DNA from: Verrucomicrobiales bacterium
Lineage (GTDB): Bacteria > Verrucomicrobiota > Verrucomicrobiia > Verrucomicrobiales > DEV007
Direction of reading: 5' to 3'
DNA: 64,000 nt
Assembly: GCA_016795385.1 (NCBI GenBank)
Contig: JAEUHI010000072.1
Span: 1 to 64,000, forward strand
The position numbers and the translations under genes are program-made. The notes below the pieces were generated by a model, which searched no databases, was not told the origin of the DNA, and saw only the letters and a list, made by a program, of their open reading frames with translations. This document shows, piece after piece, positions 24,571 through 34,345 of the stretch (position 1 is its first letter; the number at the start of each line of letters is the position of its first letter).

Positions 24571-25407
24571 ATGATTCCCAACGTCCCGCTGGAAGACCTC
24601 TTCGAAGATCTCATCGCGAAATCGATGCGCGGCCGCCACCTCTCGGAGTCGGAATTGGTTGAAAAAACGGGGGTGCCCCGGGATATCCTGGCCCGGCTCT
24701 GCCGGGGGGAATTCTGTGACGAGCAAGCCCTCGTCAAAGTCGCCCGCGCCCTTTCCCTGGAGCCACGTTCTCTCACGATGGCAGCCTCGCGGGTCTGGTC
24801 GCCGCGTCCCGTCTCGATCGAAGGGCTCGAAATGTTCAACCTCCCCTACCGCGACATGCGGGTGAACGCCTACCTTGTCTGGGATCCCGGGACCCGGAAG
24901 GCCGCCTTTTTCGACACCGCGACCGACAGCGTGCCTCTGGCGGCCAGAGCCAGGGAGCTCGGCGTCTCTGTCGAAGCCATCTTCATCACCCACACCCACA
25001 ACGATCACATCGCCGCCCTCGATGCCCTGAAGTCGGCTTTTCCGGAGGCGACGGCCCGATCCAATCGAGCCGAACCCTGGCCCGGGACTGAGAATTTCTC
25101 CGAAGGAGCGACTTTTACCGTCGGCAATCTCAGGATTTCGACGCGCACCACCAGTGGTCACTCGAAAGGCGGCACGACCTACGTCATCGAAGGCCTTGCC
25201 CGGCCGCTCGCCGTGGTCGGCGACGCACTCTTCGCCGGATCCATGGGCGGAGGCATGGTCTCCTTCGAGGATGCCTGGAAAAACAACCGGGAAAAAATCC
25301 TCACCTTGCCCGACGACACCATCGTCTGCCCCGGTCACGGCCCCCTCACCAGCGTTGGCGAGGAAAAGCGGAACAATCCCTTCTTCGCCGCCGAATTCCT
25401 TGCATGA
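24571..25407 (+). CDS. HTH-metallo-beta-lactamase fusion protein
   Basis: A 278-residue protein. Residues 25-70 form an XRE-like helix-turn-helix (L-S-E-S-E-L-V-E-K-T-G-V-P-R...L-A-R-L-C-R-G-E-F). Residues 80-275 form an MBL-fold hydrolase of the glyoxalase-II type. All metal ligands are present: T-H-T-H-N-D-H, H-S-K-G-G, G-D-A-L-F and P-G-H-G-P. Start at 24571 with an upstream GGAG. Its stop overlaps the maf start by 4 bases. Substrate unknown; a thioester or a regulatory ligand is plausible. Confidence 0.75.
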   Translation: MIPNVPLEDLFEDLIAKSMRGRHLSESELVEKTGVPRDILARLCRGEFCDEQALVKVARALSLEPRSLTMAASRVWSPRPVSIEGLEMFNLPYRDMRVNAYLVWDPGTRKAAFFDTATDSVPLAARARELGVSVEAIFITHTHNDHIAALDALKSAFPEATARSNRAEPWPGTENFSEGATFTVGNLRISTRTTSGHSKGGTTYVIEGLARPLAVVGDALFAGSMGGGMVSFEDAWKNNREKILTLPDDTIVCPGHGPLTSVGEEKRNNPFFAAEFLA

Positions 25408-25997
25408 GCGACGCGCCCTTGCTCATCCTCGCGTCCGGTTCTCCGCGTCGCCGCGATCTGCTCAACGAAGCCGGCTACCGTTTTCAGGTGGAGAATCCGG
25501 GGATCGAGGAAAACGAAGATACGACCCTGCCGATCCGACAGCTCACCGCGGAAAACGCCCGCGACAAGGCGGCAGCCGTCTCCGCTCGATTTCCTGAAGC
25601 CGTGGTCATCGCCGCGGACACTCTAGTCCTCCTCGGCGAGACGGTCTTGAGCAAGCCGGCGGATCGCGAGGAAGCGACCCGCATGCTCGCCTCGCTGAAC
25701 GGGAGATCCCACGAAGTCTTCACCGCCGTCGCGATGAGGCAGGAGTCGACGTCAAAGGTGATCGATCTCACCGTCACCACCGCGGTGCATTTCAAGAATC
25801 TCACCAGCGAAGAGCAAGCCGATTATCATGCCCGCATCGATCCGATGGACAAAGCGGGCGCTTATGCCGCTCAGGATCATGGCACGCTCATCATCGATCG
25901 CATCGAGGGCTCCATGAGCAACGTCATCGGCCTGCCCATGGACGAGGTGGCGCAAGCCTTGCGCGAGCATTTCGGCATCACGCCGGAGCTTCGATGA
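25404..25997 (+). CDS. maf: Maf-like nucleoside triphosphate pyrophosphatase
   Basis: A 197-residue Maf/HAM1-type enzyme that hydrolyses non-canonical or excess nucleotides (dTTP/UTP or m7GTP) to the monophosphate. The family motif A-S-G-S-P-R-R-R-D-L-L is at 10-20, A-A-D-T-L-V sits at about 73-78, and the D-K-A-G-A-Y-A-A-Q-D-H block is present. It overlaps the MBL-HTH gene by 4 bases and is convergent with tilS with a 20-base overlap of the 3' ends. Confidence 0.92.
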   Translation: MSDAPLLILASGSPRRRDLLNEAGYRFQVENPGIEENEDTTLPIRQLTAENARDKAAAVSARFPEAVVIAADTLVLLGETVLSKPADREEATRMLASLNGRSHEVFTAVAMRQESTSKVIDLTVTTAVHFKNLTSEEQADYHARIDPMDKAGAYAAQDHGTLIIDRIEGSMSNVIGLPMDEVAQALREHFGITPELR

Positions 25998-26985
25998 AGA
26001 GGACACCGGCGCGGCGGCGCACGTGAAAGCCTCCCGGGAGATTTCCCTTGGCGGGACGGCCCCGGGCTTCCAGAATCTGAGCGACCAAAGCCACCTCCGC
26101 GAAACCGCAGTCCGGCACTCCCGACTCGCGCAGCCACGAGAGCAACAGGCGGGATTGCCGCGCCTTCGGGTAGGTTCGCAAAACCGCCACATCCAGCCCC
26201 TCGCCCCGTCGGGGGAGATCTCCGAGCATTTCCGCGGCCCACGCCTCGTCGAGCGCCGCGAGGTCCGCCGCCCGCAGAATCGCCTCGCGCGGGTCGCGCC
26301 CGAAGACCGCCTCGATCTCCGGCAGGAGCCGGTGCCGGATGCGGTTGCGCAGGGCGAAGTCCGATTGATTGCTCGCATCCTCGCGCCATGGGAGTCCGTG
26401 TTTGACGGCATAGTCCATGATCGCCGCACGCCCCACACCGAGAAGCGGACGAATGAGCGTCAGATCGATTCCCTCGACGCGGCGCACGGATTCTTCGCTC
26501 ATGCCTGCAAGACCACGCGAACCAGCGCCGCGGAAAAGGTGCATCAAGGCCGTCTCGATGCGGTCGTCGGCGTGATGGGCGAGGAAAACCCGCGGACAAT
26601 CCCGCTCGCCTGCCACCGCGGCGATCGCCCGGTAGCGGAGATCCCTCGCCATCGTCTCGAGCGATTGTTTCCGACGCTTCGCTTCCGCAGCCACGGCGAC
26701 GTGCCGGATCACCGACTCATCCCCCGAACCTGCCGCAGCCGCCGCGACAAACTCCGAATCTTTCGTCGATTCTTCGCCGCGCAATCCATGATCGACATGC
26801 ACCACGATGAGTTTTCTGAAACCCGCCGATCGCAGGAGATGCCAGAGCACCATCGAGTCGATCCCGCCCGATACGGCGACGAGATGGGGACGCAAGGGAT
26901 CCCAACGCTCCACGAGGCGCGCCGCGAGTTCTTCAATCGCTGATCCGTCCGTCTTCACCCGATGAGCCCTGATGCCCAGGCCCAT
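25978..26985 (-). CDS. tilS: tRNA(Ile)-lysidine synthase TilS
   Basis: A 335-residue N-type ATP pyrophosphatase that converts C34 of tRNA-Ile(CAU) to lysidine. The PP-loop S-G-G-I-D-S is at about 39-44, followed by H-V-D-H-G-L-R and the L-A-H-H-A-D-D motif. The C-terminal tRNA-binding part is shorter than in E. coli (432 residues), as in many compact TilS proteins. Start at 26985. The gene upstream on the same strand is the interrupted esterase, 55 bases away. Confidence 0.93.
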   Translation of the reverse strand: MGLGIRAHRVKTDGSAIEELAARLVERWDPLRPHLVAVSGGIDSMVLWHLLRSAGFRKLIVVHVDHGLRGEESTKDSEFVAAAAAGSGDESVIRHVAVAAEAKRRKQSLETMARDLRYRAIAAVAGERDCPRVFLAHHADDRIETALMHLFRGAGSRGLAGMSEESVRRVEGIDLTLIRPLLGVGRAAIMDYAVKHGLPWREDASNQSDFALRNRIRHRLLPEIEAVFGRDPREAILRAADLAALDEAWAAEMLGDLPRRGEGLDVAVLRTYPKARQSRLLLSWLRESGVPDCGFAEVALVAQILEARGRPAKGNLPGGFHVRRRAGVLFIEAPA

Positions 26986-27040
26986 TGAACAGGGTCAGGC
27001 CATAGAGTCAACCCTCTCGGGTCGGCGATCCAGGTGCCGG

Positions 27041-28018
27041 TCACGGCATTCCCCAGGCCGGCATCACCACGGACTTCAGCCATTCCTTCACCTTTTCCTG
27101 CTCGAAGGCGGCGAATTGATGGCCCGTCGCCGCCATCTCGCTCGCGACCGTCTCGGCGCGGCGCCCCTTGAAATCCTTCGCCACGCTTTGCGAATTCGCC
27201 GCATTCGGGCTCGTCTCGCCCCAGCAGACATAGGCGTGTTTGCCCTCGAGCGAAGGTTAGTTCCCGTCCTCCGAGGCGTAACCGCCACCGCCATCGGCGA
27301 TGACAAAAGCTCCAAAGTAATCAGCCAAGGCTCCCGCTTTGGCCCTCACCCGCAACATGCCATCGATGCTGTGTCCGCCATTGCTGAAACCGGCGATCAC
27401 GCTCCATTCCTTCTTCAGGTTCGGGATTTTCTCGTGAATGCGGTCGAGCATGGCACGCTGGAACTCCCAGACCTTGTCATATTCACCGACCATCGTCGCC
27501 TGACCGGGATTGTTCGCCCCCATGGGATAAGGCAGGCCTACGAGGACAAATGGACCCTCCGGAACAAAGGAGGCATTCGGCTGATTGCCGCCATCGCTGC
27601 CTCCGAGCCAGACAACCAGCCCGCAGGGCTTCGCCGGGTCGTAGTCCGCGGGTATCCGCAGATTGCACGCCGCGGTCTGATCCTTGCGATCCTTTGGCAG
27701 GTCGGGAAATTCGAGCGTCAGGGTTGCGCCCGGCTTGATTCCCTCGCCGGCCGCAGGAGCGGCCGGAGTCATCGCCGGCTCAGGCTTCCAAGCGCGGATC
27801 GCGGCCTGGTCCTCCGCGGAAAAAACGTTGATAGCCAGCGTGTAATCCTTGCCATCGTCCCGGCGGATCGTCACCTCCTCGCCTTTCACCGAGACAATCT
27901 CGGCTTGGATCTTTCGTCCCTTCGCGTCGGTGAACTCGCGGGCGATCGAGCCCGGGGCTCCCACCAGGCCCCAGGCGCTGGCAAAGACGAGGATGGCGGC
28001 CTTCATGATGCGATTCAT
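27041..28018 (-). pseudogene. SHD1-esterase (alpha/beta hydrolase) interrupted by an in-frame TAA
   Basis: From the ATG at 28018: signal peptide (1-26), SLA1-homology-1-like domain (about 27-78), linker, and an alpha/beta-hydrolase with nucleophile motif G-F-S-N-G-G (Ser212). Codon 254 is TAA (27257-27259). Reading on in the same frame gives another 71 sense codons up to a TGA at 27041, and this tail looks fully coding (G-K-H-A-Y-V-C-W-G-E-T, A-T-G-H-Q-F-A-A-F). It holds the likely catalytic His (codon 300). So the visible 253-residue product would lack its catalytic His. This is either a nonsense mutation, a sequencing error or a read-through site; one base change (TAA to AAA) would restore the gene. 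Confidence 0.75.
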
Positions 28019-28113
28019 GGCCCGGATCGAACCGGAAACGCCGGAAAAGGTCAAGTCCACGTGTCGCTTTCCCCGCTTGCAATCCGGGAAATTGCGCGGT
28101 CATTCCCCGTCCC

Positions 28114-29952
28114 ATGTCTGACCCCTCCTCCAACTCCCTGATCCCGCCTTCCCGGATCCGCAATATCGCCATCATCGCCCACGTGGATCATGGCAAAACC
28201 ACGCTGGTGGACCAGATGCTGAAGCATGCGGGATCCTTCCGCGACAACCAGGTCGTTGAGGAGCGCGCGATGGATTCGATGGACCAGGAGCGCGAGCGCG
28301 GCATCACGATCAAGGCGAAGAACACCTCGGTGAAGTGGGGCGACAACATCATCAACATCGTCGACACCCCCGGCCACGCCGACTTCGGCGGAGAGGTGGA
28401 GCGCGTCATGAAGATGGTCGACGGCGTCCTCCTCGTCGTCGATGCCTACGAGGGCCCCCAGGCCCAGACGCGTTTCGTGTTGAAAAAAGCGCTCGCCCAC
28501 GGCCTCACCCCGATCGTTTTCGTCAACAAGATCGACCGTCCCAACGCGGAGCCTCTCCTCATGCACGACAAGGTGCTCGAGCTCTTCCTCGACCTCGACG
28601 CGAACGAAGAGCAGTTCGGTGCGCCCTTCCTCTACGGATCCGCCAAAAACGGTTACGCCGGTCTGAAGCCGACCGACGAGATGAAAGACATGACCCCGCT
28701 CTTCGAGGCGATCATGGAACACATCCCGGCTCCCGACGCGGATCCGGATGGCGAATTCAAGATGCTCGTCTCGAACATCGATTGGTCGGACTACGTCGGC
28801 CGGATCGCCATCGGCAAGATCCTGGCCGGCAGCGTCGAGATCGGCCAGACCGTGTGGCGCCTCATCCCCGGAGAAAAACCGCAGCGCGCCAAAATCACGA
28901 AGGTCTTCGAGTACACCGCTCTTGCCACGGGCGAAGTCACCCTCAGCGGCGCCGGACACATCGTCGGCCTCTCCGGATTCGAGGACGTCGATATCGGTGA
29001 GACCATCGCCGCCACGGCCGAGTCCGAGCCCATCCCCTTCGTCGAGATCGATCCGCCCACGGTCATGATGTCCTTCGCGGTGAACGACGGGCCCTACGCC
29101 GGCACCGAGGGCAACCGCGTCACTTCGCGGGAAATCCGCGACCGCATCTTCCGCGAGGCCCGCACCAACGTCTCGATCAAGGTCGAGGACACTGACAACG
29201 CGGGCGAGTTCAAGGTCAGCGCACGCGGCGCCATGCAGGTGGCGGTCGTCGTCGAGGAAATGCGCCGCGAAGGTTTCGAGGTGCTCGTTTCGCGCCCCAC
29301 CGTCATCAAACGCGAGATCAACGGACGCCTTCACGAGCCCTTCGAGACCCTCTACCTCGAGGCACCCGAGGAAACGATCGGCGGCTGTATCCAGGCCCTC
29401 GCGAACCGCAAGGGCGTGATGGAATCGATGAGCACCCGCAACGGCCGCACCACGATCGAGGCGACCATCCCGACCCGCGGCCTCATCGGCTTCGAATTCG
29501 AATTGCTGAACCTCACCAGCGGCGAAGGCATCATGTCGCACCTCTTCAAGGAATACCGTCCCGACTCCGGCGACATCCGCACGCGCGGCACCGGCACCCT
29601 CGTCTCTATGGAGAAAGGCGAGGCGATGACCTACGCGCTCGGCAACATCGAGACGCGCGGCAAACTCTTCGTCGGTCCCGGCGACGTCGTTTATGAAGGC
29701 ATGATCGTGGGTGAAAACCCCCGCGCCGACGACCTCCCGGTGAACCCGACCAAAGCCAAGCACGTCACCAACCACCGTGCCGCCGGCAGCGACAAGACGA
29801 CCGCCCTGACGCCTCCGCTGAAGTTCTCGCTCGAGCGGGCCATCGAATACATCGAGCCCGACGAACTCGTCGAAGCCACGCCGAAGAACATCCGTCTCCG
29901 CAAGCGCATCCTCGACAGCAACGAGCGCAAGCGCCTCGCGAAGAAGGGGTGA
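28114..29952 (+). CDS. typA: Translational GTPase TypA/BipA
   Basis: A 612-residue EF-G-like GTPase that helps assemble the 50S subunit and adapt translation to stress or cold. G1 is A-H-V-D-H-G-K-T-T. The switch/effector block R-E-R-G-I-T-I-K is followed by D-T-P-G-H-A-D-F-G-G and N-K-I-D. The C-terminal domain V-like block (T-R-G-L-I-G-F) and the TypA-specific C-terminus (A-L-T-P-P-L, R-L-R-K-R-I-L) are present. It diverges from the interrupted esterase. Confidence 0.96.
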   Translation: MSDPSSNSLIPPSRIRNIAIIAHVDHGKTTLVDQMLKHAGSFRDNQVVEERAMDSMDQERERGITIKAKNTSVKWGDNIINIVDTPGHADFGGEVERVMKMVDGVLLVVDAYEGPQAQTRFVLKKALAHGLTPIVFVNKIDRPNAEPLLMHDKVLELFLDLDANEEQFGAPFLYGSAKNGYAGLKPTDEMKDMTPLFEAIMEHIPAPDADPDGEFKMLVSNIDWSDYVGRIAIGKILAGSVEIGQTVWRLIPGEKPQRAKITKVFEYTALATGEVTLSGAGHIVGLSGFEDVDIGETIAATAESEPIPFVEIDPPTVMMSFAVNDGPYAGTEGNRVTSREIRDRIFREARTNVSIKVEDTDNAGEFKVSARGAMQVAVVVEEMRREGFEVLVSRPTVIKREINGRLHEPFETLYLEAPEETIGGCIQALANRKGVMESMSTRNGRTTIEATIPTRGLIGFEFELLNLTSGEGIMSHLFKEYRPDSGDIRTRGTGTLVSMEKGEAMTYALGNIETRGKLFVGPGDVVYEGMIVGENPRADDLPVNPTKAKHVTNHRAAGSDKTTALTPPLKFSLERAIEYIEPDELVEATPKNIRLRKRILDSNERKRLAKKG

Positions 29953-30059
29953 GCGGAGTCTCCGCGGGAGCAGGTTTGAGCGTACGAGCGGTATCGGAAG
30001 AGTGACCCTTGCAACTTCGTGGAAGGTGGGGTTTCCTGATCGGAACCCTTTTGCCGATC

Positions 30060-31007
30060 TTGAAAACGACCTGCTTCTCCCTTGTCCTTTCCGCTCTTGT
30101 TTCAGCCCTCACACTCCAGGCTGCCCCGGTCAGCCAGATCTTCGAAGGCGTGACGGTGAACAATCCCGCCCAACCGGCCGCCCTCAATGCCGAGTTTCCG
30201 CCCGGTACTCCGTGGACGTTGGAGGTGGCTTGGGACAATGCCGACCTTCCGCTCGATTCGTCCCCGAATGATGCGAACTATCGCCTCACGACACTGACGA
30301 TCACGCTCGAAGGGACGAGCGGCAACTGGACCACCAGTGCGGTGATGGATTCAGCCTCCTTCACCCTTCTCCAAACCACCGGCTACCACGAAGTCCAGTT
30401 CACCAGCGGATTCGGGACGGATGACCACACCGTCCAAACCATCGGGACCTCCGACGTGTTCAGTGTCAATCTCACCCTCGGAGATCCGACAGGCACAGCC
30501 GTTCCCGCCTTGACCCCGGTGCCGGGCTCGTTCGATCTCGCCGACTTCGGCGCTTCCGTCTCGCAGAGTTATCTCAAGATCTACCTCAACAATGAGGGGA
30601 CCCAGTATATCCTTGGAGGTCTCGGTGATAATCCGGTGGGCGATCCCGACCTCACCGTGAAGAGCAAGAGCGGCACGACCCTCTCGAGCGGAGCGACGTT
30701 GAAGCTTCCCGCGACCAAGGTTGACGGGAAAACCGCGAAAACCTCGCTCACCCTTTCCAACGACGGCATTGGCAATCTGACCGGACTTTCCGCAAAACTA
30801 TCCGGACCAGGGAAGCGCGATTTTTCCGTCTCGCTCCAAGCCGACCCGCTCGCACCAGGTGCGAGCCGGAAGCTGGAGATCGAGTTTGAGCCCACCCGAC
30901 CCGACAAACGTACTGCCACCCTCAAGCTGACGAGCAACGATCCCGACAGGCCGGTTTTCGAAGTAACTCTGACCGGCAAAGGCAAAGGCAAAGGCAAGAA
31001 GCGGTGA
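30060..31007 (+). CDS. Secreted protein with a choice-of-anchor D/hydin-like domain
   Basis: About 315 residues if translation starts at the TTG at 30060, which gives a normal signal peptide (M-K-T-T-C-F-S-L-V-L...L-Q-A). A TTG at 30009 would add 17 residues. The middle part is beta-rich. The C-terminal 100 residues match the abnormal-spindle/hydin ('choice-of-anchor D') fold with L-T-L-S-N-D-G-I-G and L-K-L-T-S-N-D-P-D-R-P. It ends in K-G-K-G-K-G-K-K-R, encoded by repeated AAAGGC units. Function unknown; it neighbours a LamG-like secreted enzyme by 63 bases. Confidence 0.6.
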   Translation: MKTTCFSLVLSALVSALTLQAAPVSQIFEGVTVNNPAQPAALNAEFPPGTPWTLEVAWDNADLPLDSSPNDANYRLTTLTITLEGTSGNWTTSAVMDSASFTLLQTTGYHEVQFTSGFGTDDHTVQTIGTSDVFSVNLTLGDPTGTAVPALTPVPGSFDLADFGASVSQSYLKIYLNNEGTQYILGGLGDNPVGDPDLTVKSKSGTTLSSGATLKLPATKVDGKTAKTSLTLSNDGIGNLTGLSAKLSGPGKRDFSVSLQADPLAPGASRKLEIEFEPTRPDKRTATLKLTSNDPDRPVFEVTLTGKGKGKGKKR

Positions 31008-31070
31008 TCGGGTCTGCTCTGGCGCGAGCAAGCCATCGACGCCGTGACCGGATTGGAGGACGATGAACGC

Positions 31071-34000
31071 ATGTCGATCCGCTTCTTCCTGATCCTTTTT
31101 GTCTGCCTCATCTCTGTTGATCTGGATGCGGCCCCTCTCATGGAAACATGGGAGAGCGGCTACGGTGGCAGCGACGCGAACGGGGCCAAGGTGGCCGGAT
31201 ATTGGAGATTCGACGGTCCCACTGCGGAGGCCGCCCTCGCCGATCTCTCCGGCAAAGGCCATCACCTGACCCTCGAAGGCGGAGCGGTGCTGAACGCCGC
31301 GGGCAAACAGGGCGGAGCTCTTGAGTGTTTTCCCGGATTTCCCGTCCAGGACAAACGACACGCCGCCGTCACGCCGCACCGGCCCGCGTTGAGTTTTACC
31401 GGAGCTTTCACCCTCGAGATGTGGATCGCCCCGAAGCCGGAATTCGAGGGCAAACTCCGCTGTTATCTCCTCGACAAAAAATACGTCGACCACACCGACT
31501 ACCAATGGCAACTCGGCGAAGCCGACGGGGCCGGGATGCGCCGCATGTGGGTGACGATCGGCTTCGGGTCGGACTCGCGCATTTTCTACTCCGAGGCCGC
31601 CAAGTTCGAAGCCGGCGTCTGGCGTCACCTCGCCTTCACCTACGACGGCGCGGGCGAGGGTCGTTTCTTCATCGATGGACAGAGCGCCGGCCGCCATCAC
31701 CACCCCGGGGTCGGCGGCGCGGTGCCGGGCACGAAAGCCCTCTCCATCGGTGATCGTCTCGGCAGCAACTACGGCGGATTCCCCGGACTGATCGACGAAG
31801 TGCGTCTTTGTCAGGGTGTCCTCGCCTTTGAACCCGTCTCGCTCGAGATCACGTCGGACCGGCGCATCTGGCAGCGGATGGAAAAAGCCGCTCCGCTCCG
31901 TGTCACCTGCACGAACCTGCGCCGCGAGCCGCTCGAAGGCGCCAGCCTCGACCTCTCCTGGTCGGATGGCGGCGCGACCGAGACCATCGCCTTGCCTTCG
32001 CTCGCCCCCGGTGCCGCCCACATCGCGGAGTTTCCCATCGACACGGCCCTGCGGCCCGGCGATTACACGTTCCGTGCGCGGCTTACCCTGACAAAACACC
32101 AATCACTCAGCACGTCGCGGGAAGCGGCCTATTCCCTCGTGGCACGCCTGCCCGAGCGCATGCCGGTGATCATGTGGGGCGCGGGTGGCGAGGAGATCCC
32201 GCGATTGAAGGATCTCGGCTTCACCCATTTCATCGGCATGAGCGCTCTCGCGAGCGAGATCTGGCGGGAGAAGAAACCCGTTCCACCCGGCGACGCCGCC
32301 TACATCGCGCGGAACCGCGCTTACCTCGACGAGGCCCTCGCCAACGGGCTCGAAGTCGTCGCCGGTGTCTCACCGATGCGCGTCCTCGAGTCCGATCCCG
32401 CGAATCTGCGCATCGGGCGCGATGGAAAACCTTATACCCGTCAGGACATCTGCGCCTCGATCCCGGAATTCGCGCCCTTCTTCCGCCACGTGGGCGAATC
32501 CATCACCGCCGCCTATGGCGATCATCCGGCCTTCACCATGGCCCTCGTCAACACGGAGGTGCGCGACTCCTCCACCCCTTCGTTCAACGAGATCGATCTC
32601 GCCAACTACCGCGCTTTCTCCGGAGGCGACATTCCCGCCGAGGTGCTGAACCGCTGGGGCGTCGATTGGAAAACGATGAAGGACGTCCCCGCCAACCGCG
32701 TCATTCCCGAAGATCACCCGGTGTTGAAATACTATCGGTGGTTCTGGACGGTGGGCGACGGATGGAATGGACTGCACACCGCCTTGCATGAGGGTTTGAA
32801 GCAAAATGCCCGTCCCGGCTTCCGGACCTTCTTCGATCCCGCCGTGCGCCAGCCGAGTCTCTTCGGAGCCGGTGGCGATGTCGACGTGCTTTCGCACTGG
32901 ACCTACACCTACCCCGATCCCCAGCGCATCGGGCTCTGCACCGACCAACTTTTCGCCATGGCCGAAGCCGGCGGCAAAGGGCAGGAGGTGATGAAGATGA
33001 CGCAGATCATCTGGTATCGCTCGCAGACCGCACCGATCGGCGCCAGCACCGAAGCCCCGGTGCCGTGGGTCGACCACGATCCCGATGCCGCCTACATCAC
33101 GATCTCGCCCATGCACCTGCGTGAGGCGCTCTGGACAAAACTTTCCCGTCCCGTCCGCGGCATCATGTACCACGGCTGGCAATCCCTCGTCGAGACCGAC
33201 AGCCCCGGAGCCTATCGTTACACCAATCCTCACACACAGCACGAGTTGAAGCGGCTGGTCGAGGAAGTCGTCGAGCCCCTCGGACCGGCACTCCTCAAGA
33301 TCCCCGACACCCGTTCCGATGTGGCCTTTCTCGAAAGCTTCACCTCGCAGATGTTCGCGCGCCGTGGCGGTTACGGGAGCAATCTCGGGTGGTCCGCCGA
33401 CCTGTGGCTCGCGCTACAGCACGCCCATATCCGTTGCGATGTGATCTACGAGGAGACCCTGCTGCGCGACGGACTCGCGGGACGGAAATTCCTCGTCATG
33501 CCCGAATGCGATGTGCTCACCGCGCCCGTCGTGAAGGCCATCGCGGCCTGGCAGGCGGCGGGCGGCAAGGTGGTGGCGGACGAATTCCTCTGTCCTGGTC
33601 TGAAGGCCGATCTCACCCTCGCCAGTTTCCGCCGCGAGAAGAAGGCGGATCTCGACAAAGCGAAGGTCCTCGCCCTCGCCGCCGACCTCGGGCCACGGCT
33701 CGAGGCCCTCGGGTTTGTCCGCGCCGTCTCTCTCGACCAACCGGAGATCCTCGTGCGCAACCGCCACGCGGGCGAGGCGGACTACCATTTCCTCATCAAC
33801 GATCACCGTGAATCCGGCACCTACGTGGGCCGGCACGGGCTGGTCATGGAAAACGGCCTGCCCTCCTCGGGCACCCTGACATTCCACCACGATCCGCCGG
33901 CCCACGTTTACGATCTCCTCGCCGGACGCGAGGTCGTGCGAACGGATCCCGCGCGGCTCGAAGTCGCGATCGGCCCCTGCGATGGCCGCCTTTACATGAC

Positions 34001-34310
34001 CCTGCCCCGCCCTATCGCCGGAGTCGCAATCACTGCACCGACCGCCGCACAGCCCGGAGAGACCATCCCGGTGGCGATCTCGGTGAACGATCCCGCGGGC
34101 AAGGCGATACCGGCGGTGATCCCGCTGCTCGTCGAGATCCGCGACAGCAATGGCCGTCTCGTGGAGGGCAGCGGCTACCGCGCCACCGAAGACGGTCTCC
34201 TGCGGATCAATCTCGATCTCGCGAAAAACGAAGATCCCGGCATGTGGGAGATCTCCATTCGCGAACTTGCCTCGCGCACCAGCGCGATGGCGGCGATGCG
34301 AGTCAGGTGA
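31071..34310 (+). CDS. LamG-like + GH42-like secreted multidomain protein
   Basis: A 1079-residue secreted protein. Signal peptide 1-20; concanavalin-A/LamG-like domain about 40-240 (F-T-L-E-M-W-I-A-P, G-V-W-R-H-L-A-F-T-Y-D-G, I-D-E-V-R-L-C-Q-G-V). An Ig-like linker follows, then a GH42-like TIM barrel (about 345-780; T-M-A-L-V-N-T-E may hold the acid/base Glu) and a Rossmann-like trimerisation-type domain (L-V-M-P-E-C-D-V-L-T, G-G-K-V-V-A-D-E-F). C-terminal beta-sandwich modules end the protein. I infer a role in cleaving extracellular glycans; substrate unknown. ATG at 31071 chosen because it begins the signal peptide. Confidence 0.7.
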   Translation: MSIRFFLILFVCLISVDLDAAPLMETWESGYGGSDANGAKVAGYWRFDGPTAEAALADLSGKGHHLTLEGGAVLNAAGKQGGALECFPGFPVQDKRHAAVTPHRPALSFTGAFTLEMWIAPKPEFEGKLRCYLLDKKYVDHTDYQWQLGEADGAGMRRMWVTIGFGSDSRIFYSEAAKFEAGVWRHLAFTYDGAGEGRFFIDGQSAGRHHHPGVGGAVPGTKALSIGDRLGSNYGGFPGLIDEVRLCQGVLAFEPVSLEITSDRRIWQRMEKAAPLRVTCTNLRREPLEGASLDLSWSDGGATETIALPSLAPGAAHIAEFPIDTALRPGDYTFRARLTLTKHQSLSTSREAAYSLVARLPERMPVIMWGAGGEEIPRLKDLGFTHFIGMSALASEIWREKKPVPPGDAAYIARNRAYLDEALANGLEVVAGVSPMRVLESDPANLRIGRDGKPYTRQDICASIPEFAPFFRHVGESITAAYGDHPAFTMALVNTEVRDSSTPSFNEIDLANYRAFSGGDIPAEVLNRWGVDWKTMKDVPANRVIPEDHPVLKYYRWFWTVGDGWNGLHTALHEGLKQNARPGFRTFFDPAVRQPSLFGAGGDVDVLSHWTYTYPDPQRIGLCTDQLFAMAEAGGKGQEVMKMTQIIWYRSQTAPIGASTEAPVPWVDHDPDAAYITISPMHLREALWTKLSRPVRGIMYHGWQSLVETDSPGAYRYTNPHTQHELKRLVEEVVEPLGPALLKIPDTRSDVAFLESFTSQMFARRGGYGSNLGWSADLWLALQHAHIRCDVIYEETLLRDGLAGRKFLVMPECDVLTAPVVKAIAAWQAAGGKVVADEFLCPGLKADLTLASFRREKKADLDKAKVLALAADLGPRLEALGFVRAVSLDQPEILVRNRHAGEADYHFLINDHRESGTYVGRHGLVMENGLPSSGTLTFHHDPPAHVYDLLAGREVVRTDPARLEVAIGPCDGRLYMTLPRPIAGVAITAPTAAQPGETIPVAISVNDPAGKAIPAVIPLLVEIRDSNGRLVEGSGYRATEDGLLRINLDLAKNEDPGMWEISIRELASRTSAMAAMRVR

Positions 34311-34345
34311 AATCTCCACCAAATCGGCGATCTTTTCGTCGAATC

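Noticed and set aside
28051..29775. A 574-codon open frame opposite typA
   Set aside because: Antisense shadow of typA; composition biased and no motif.
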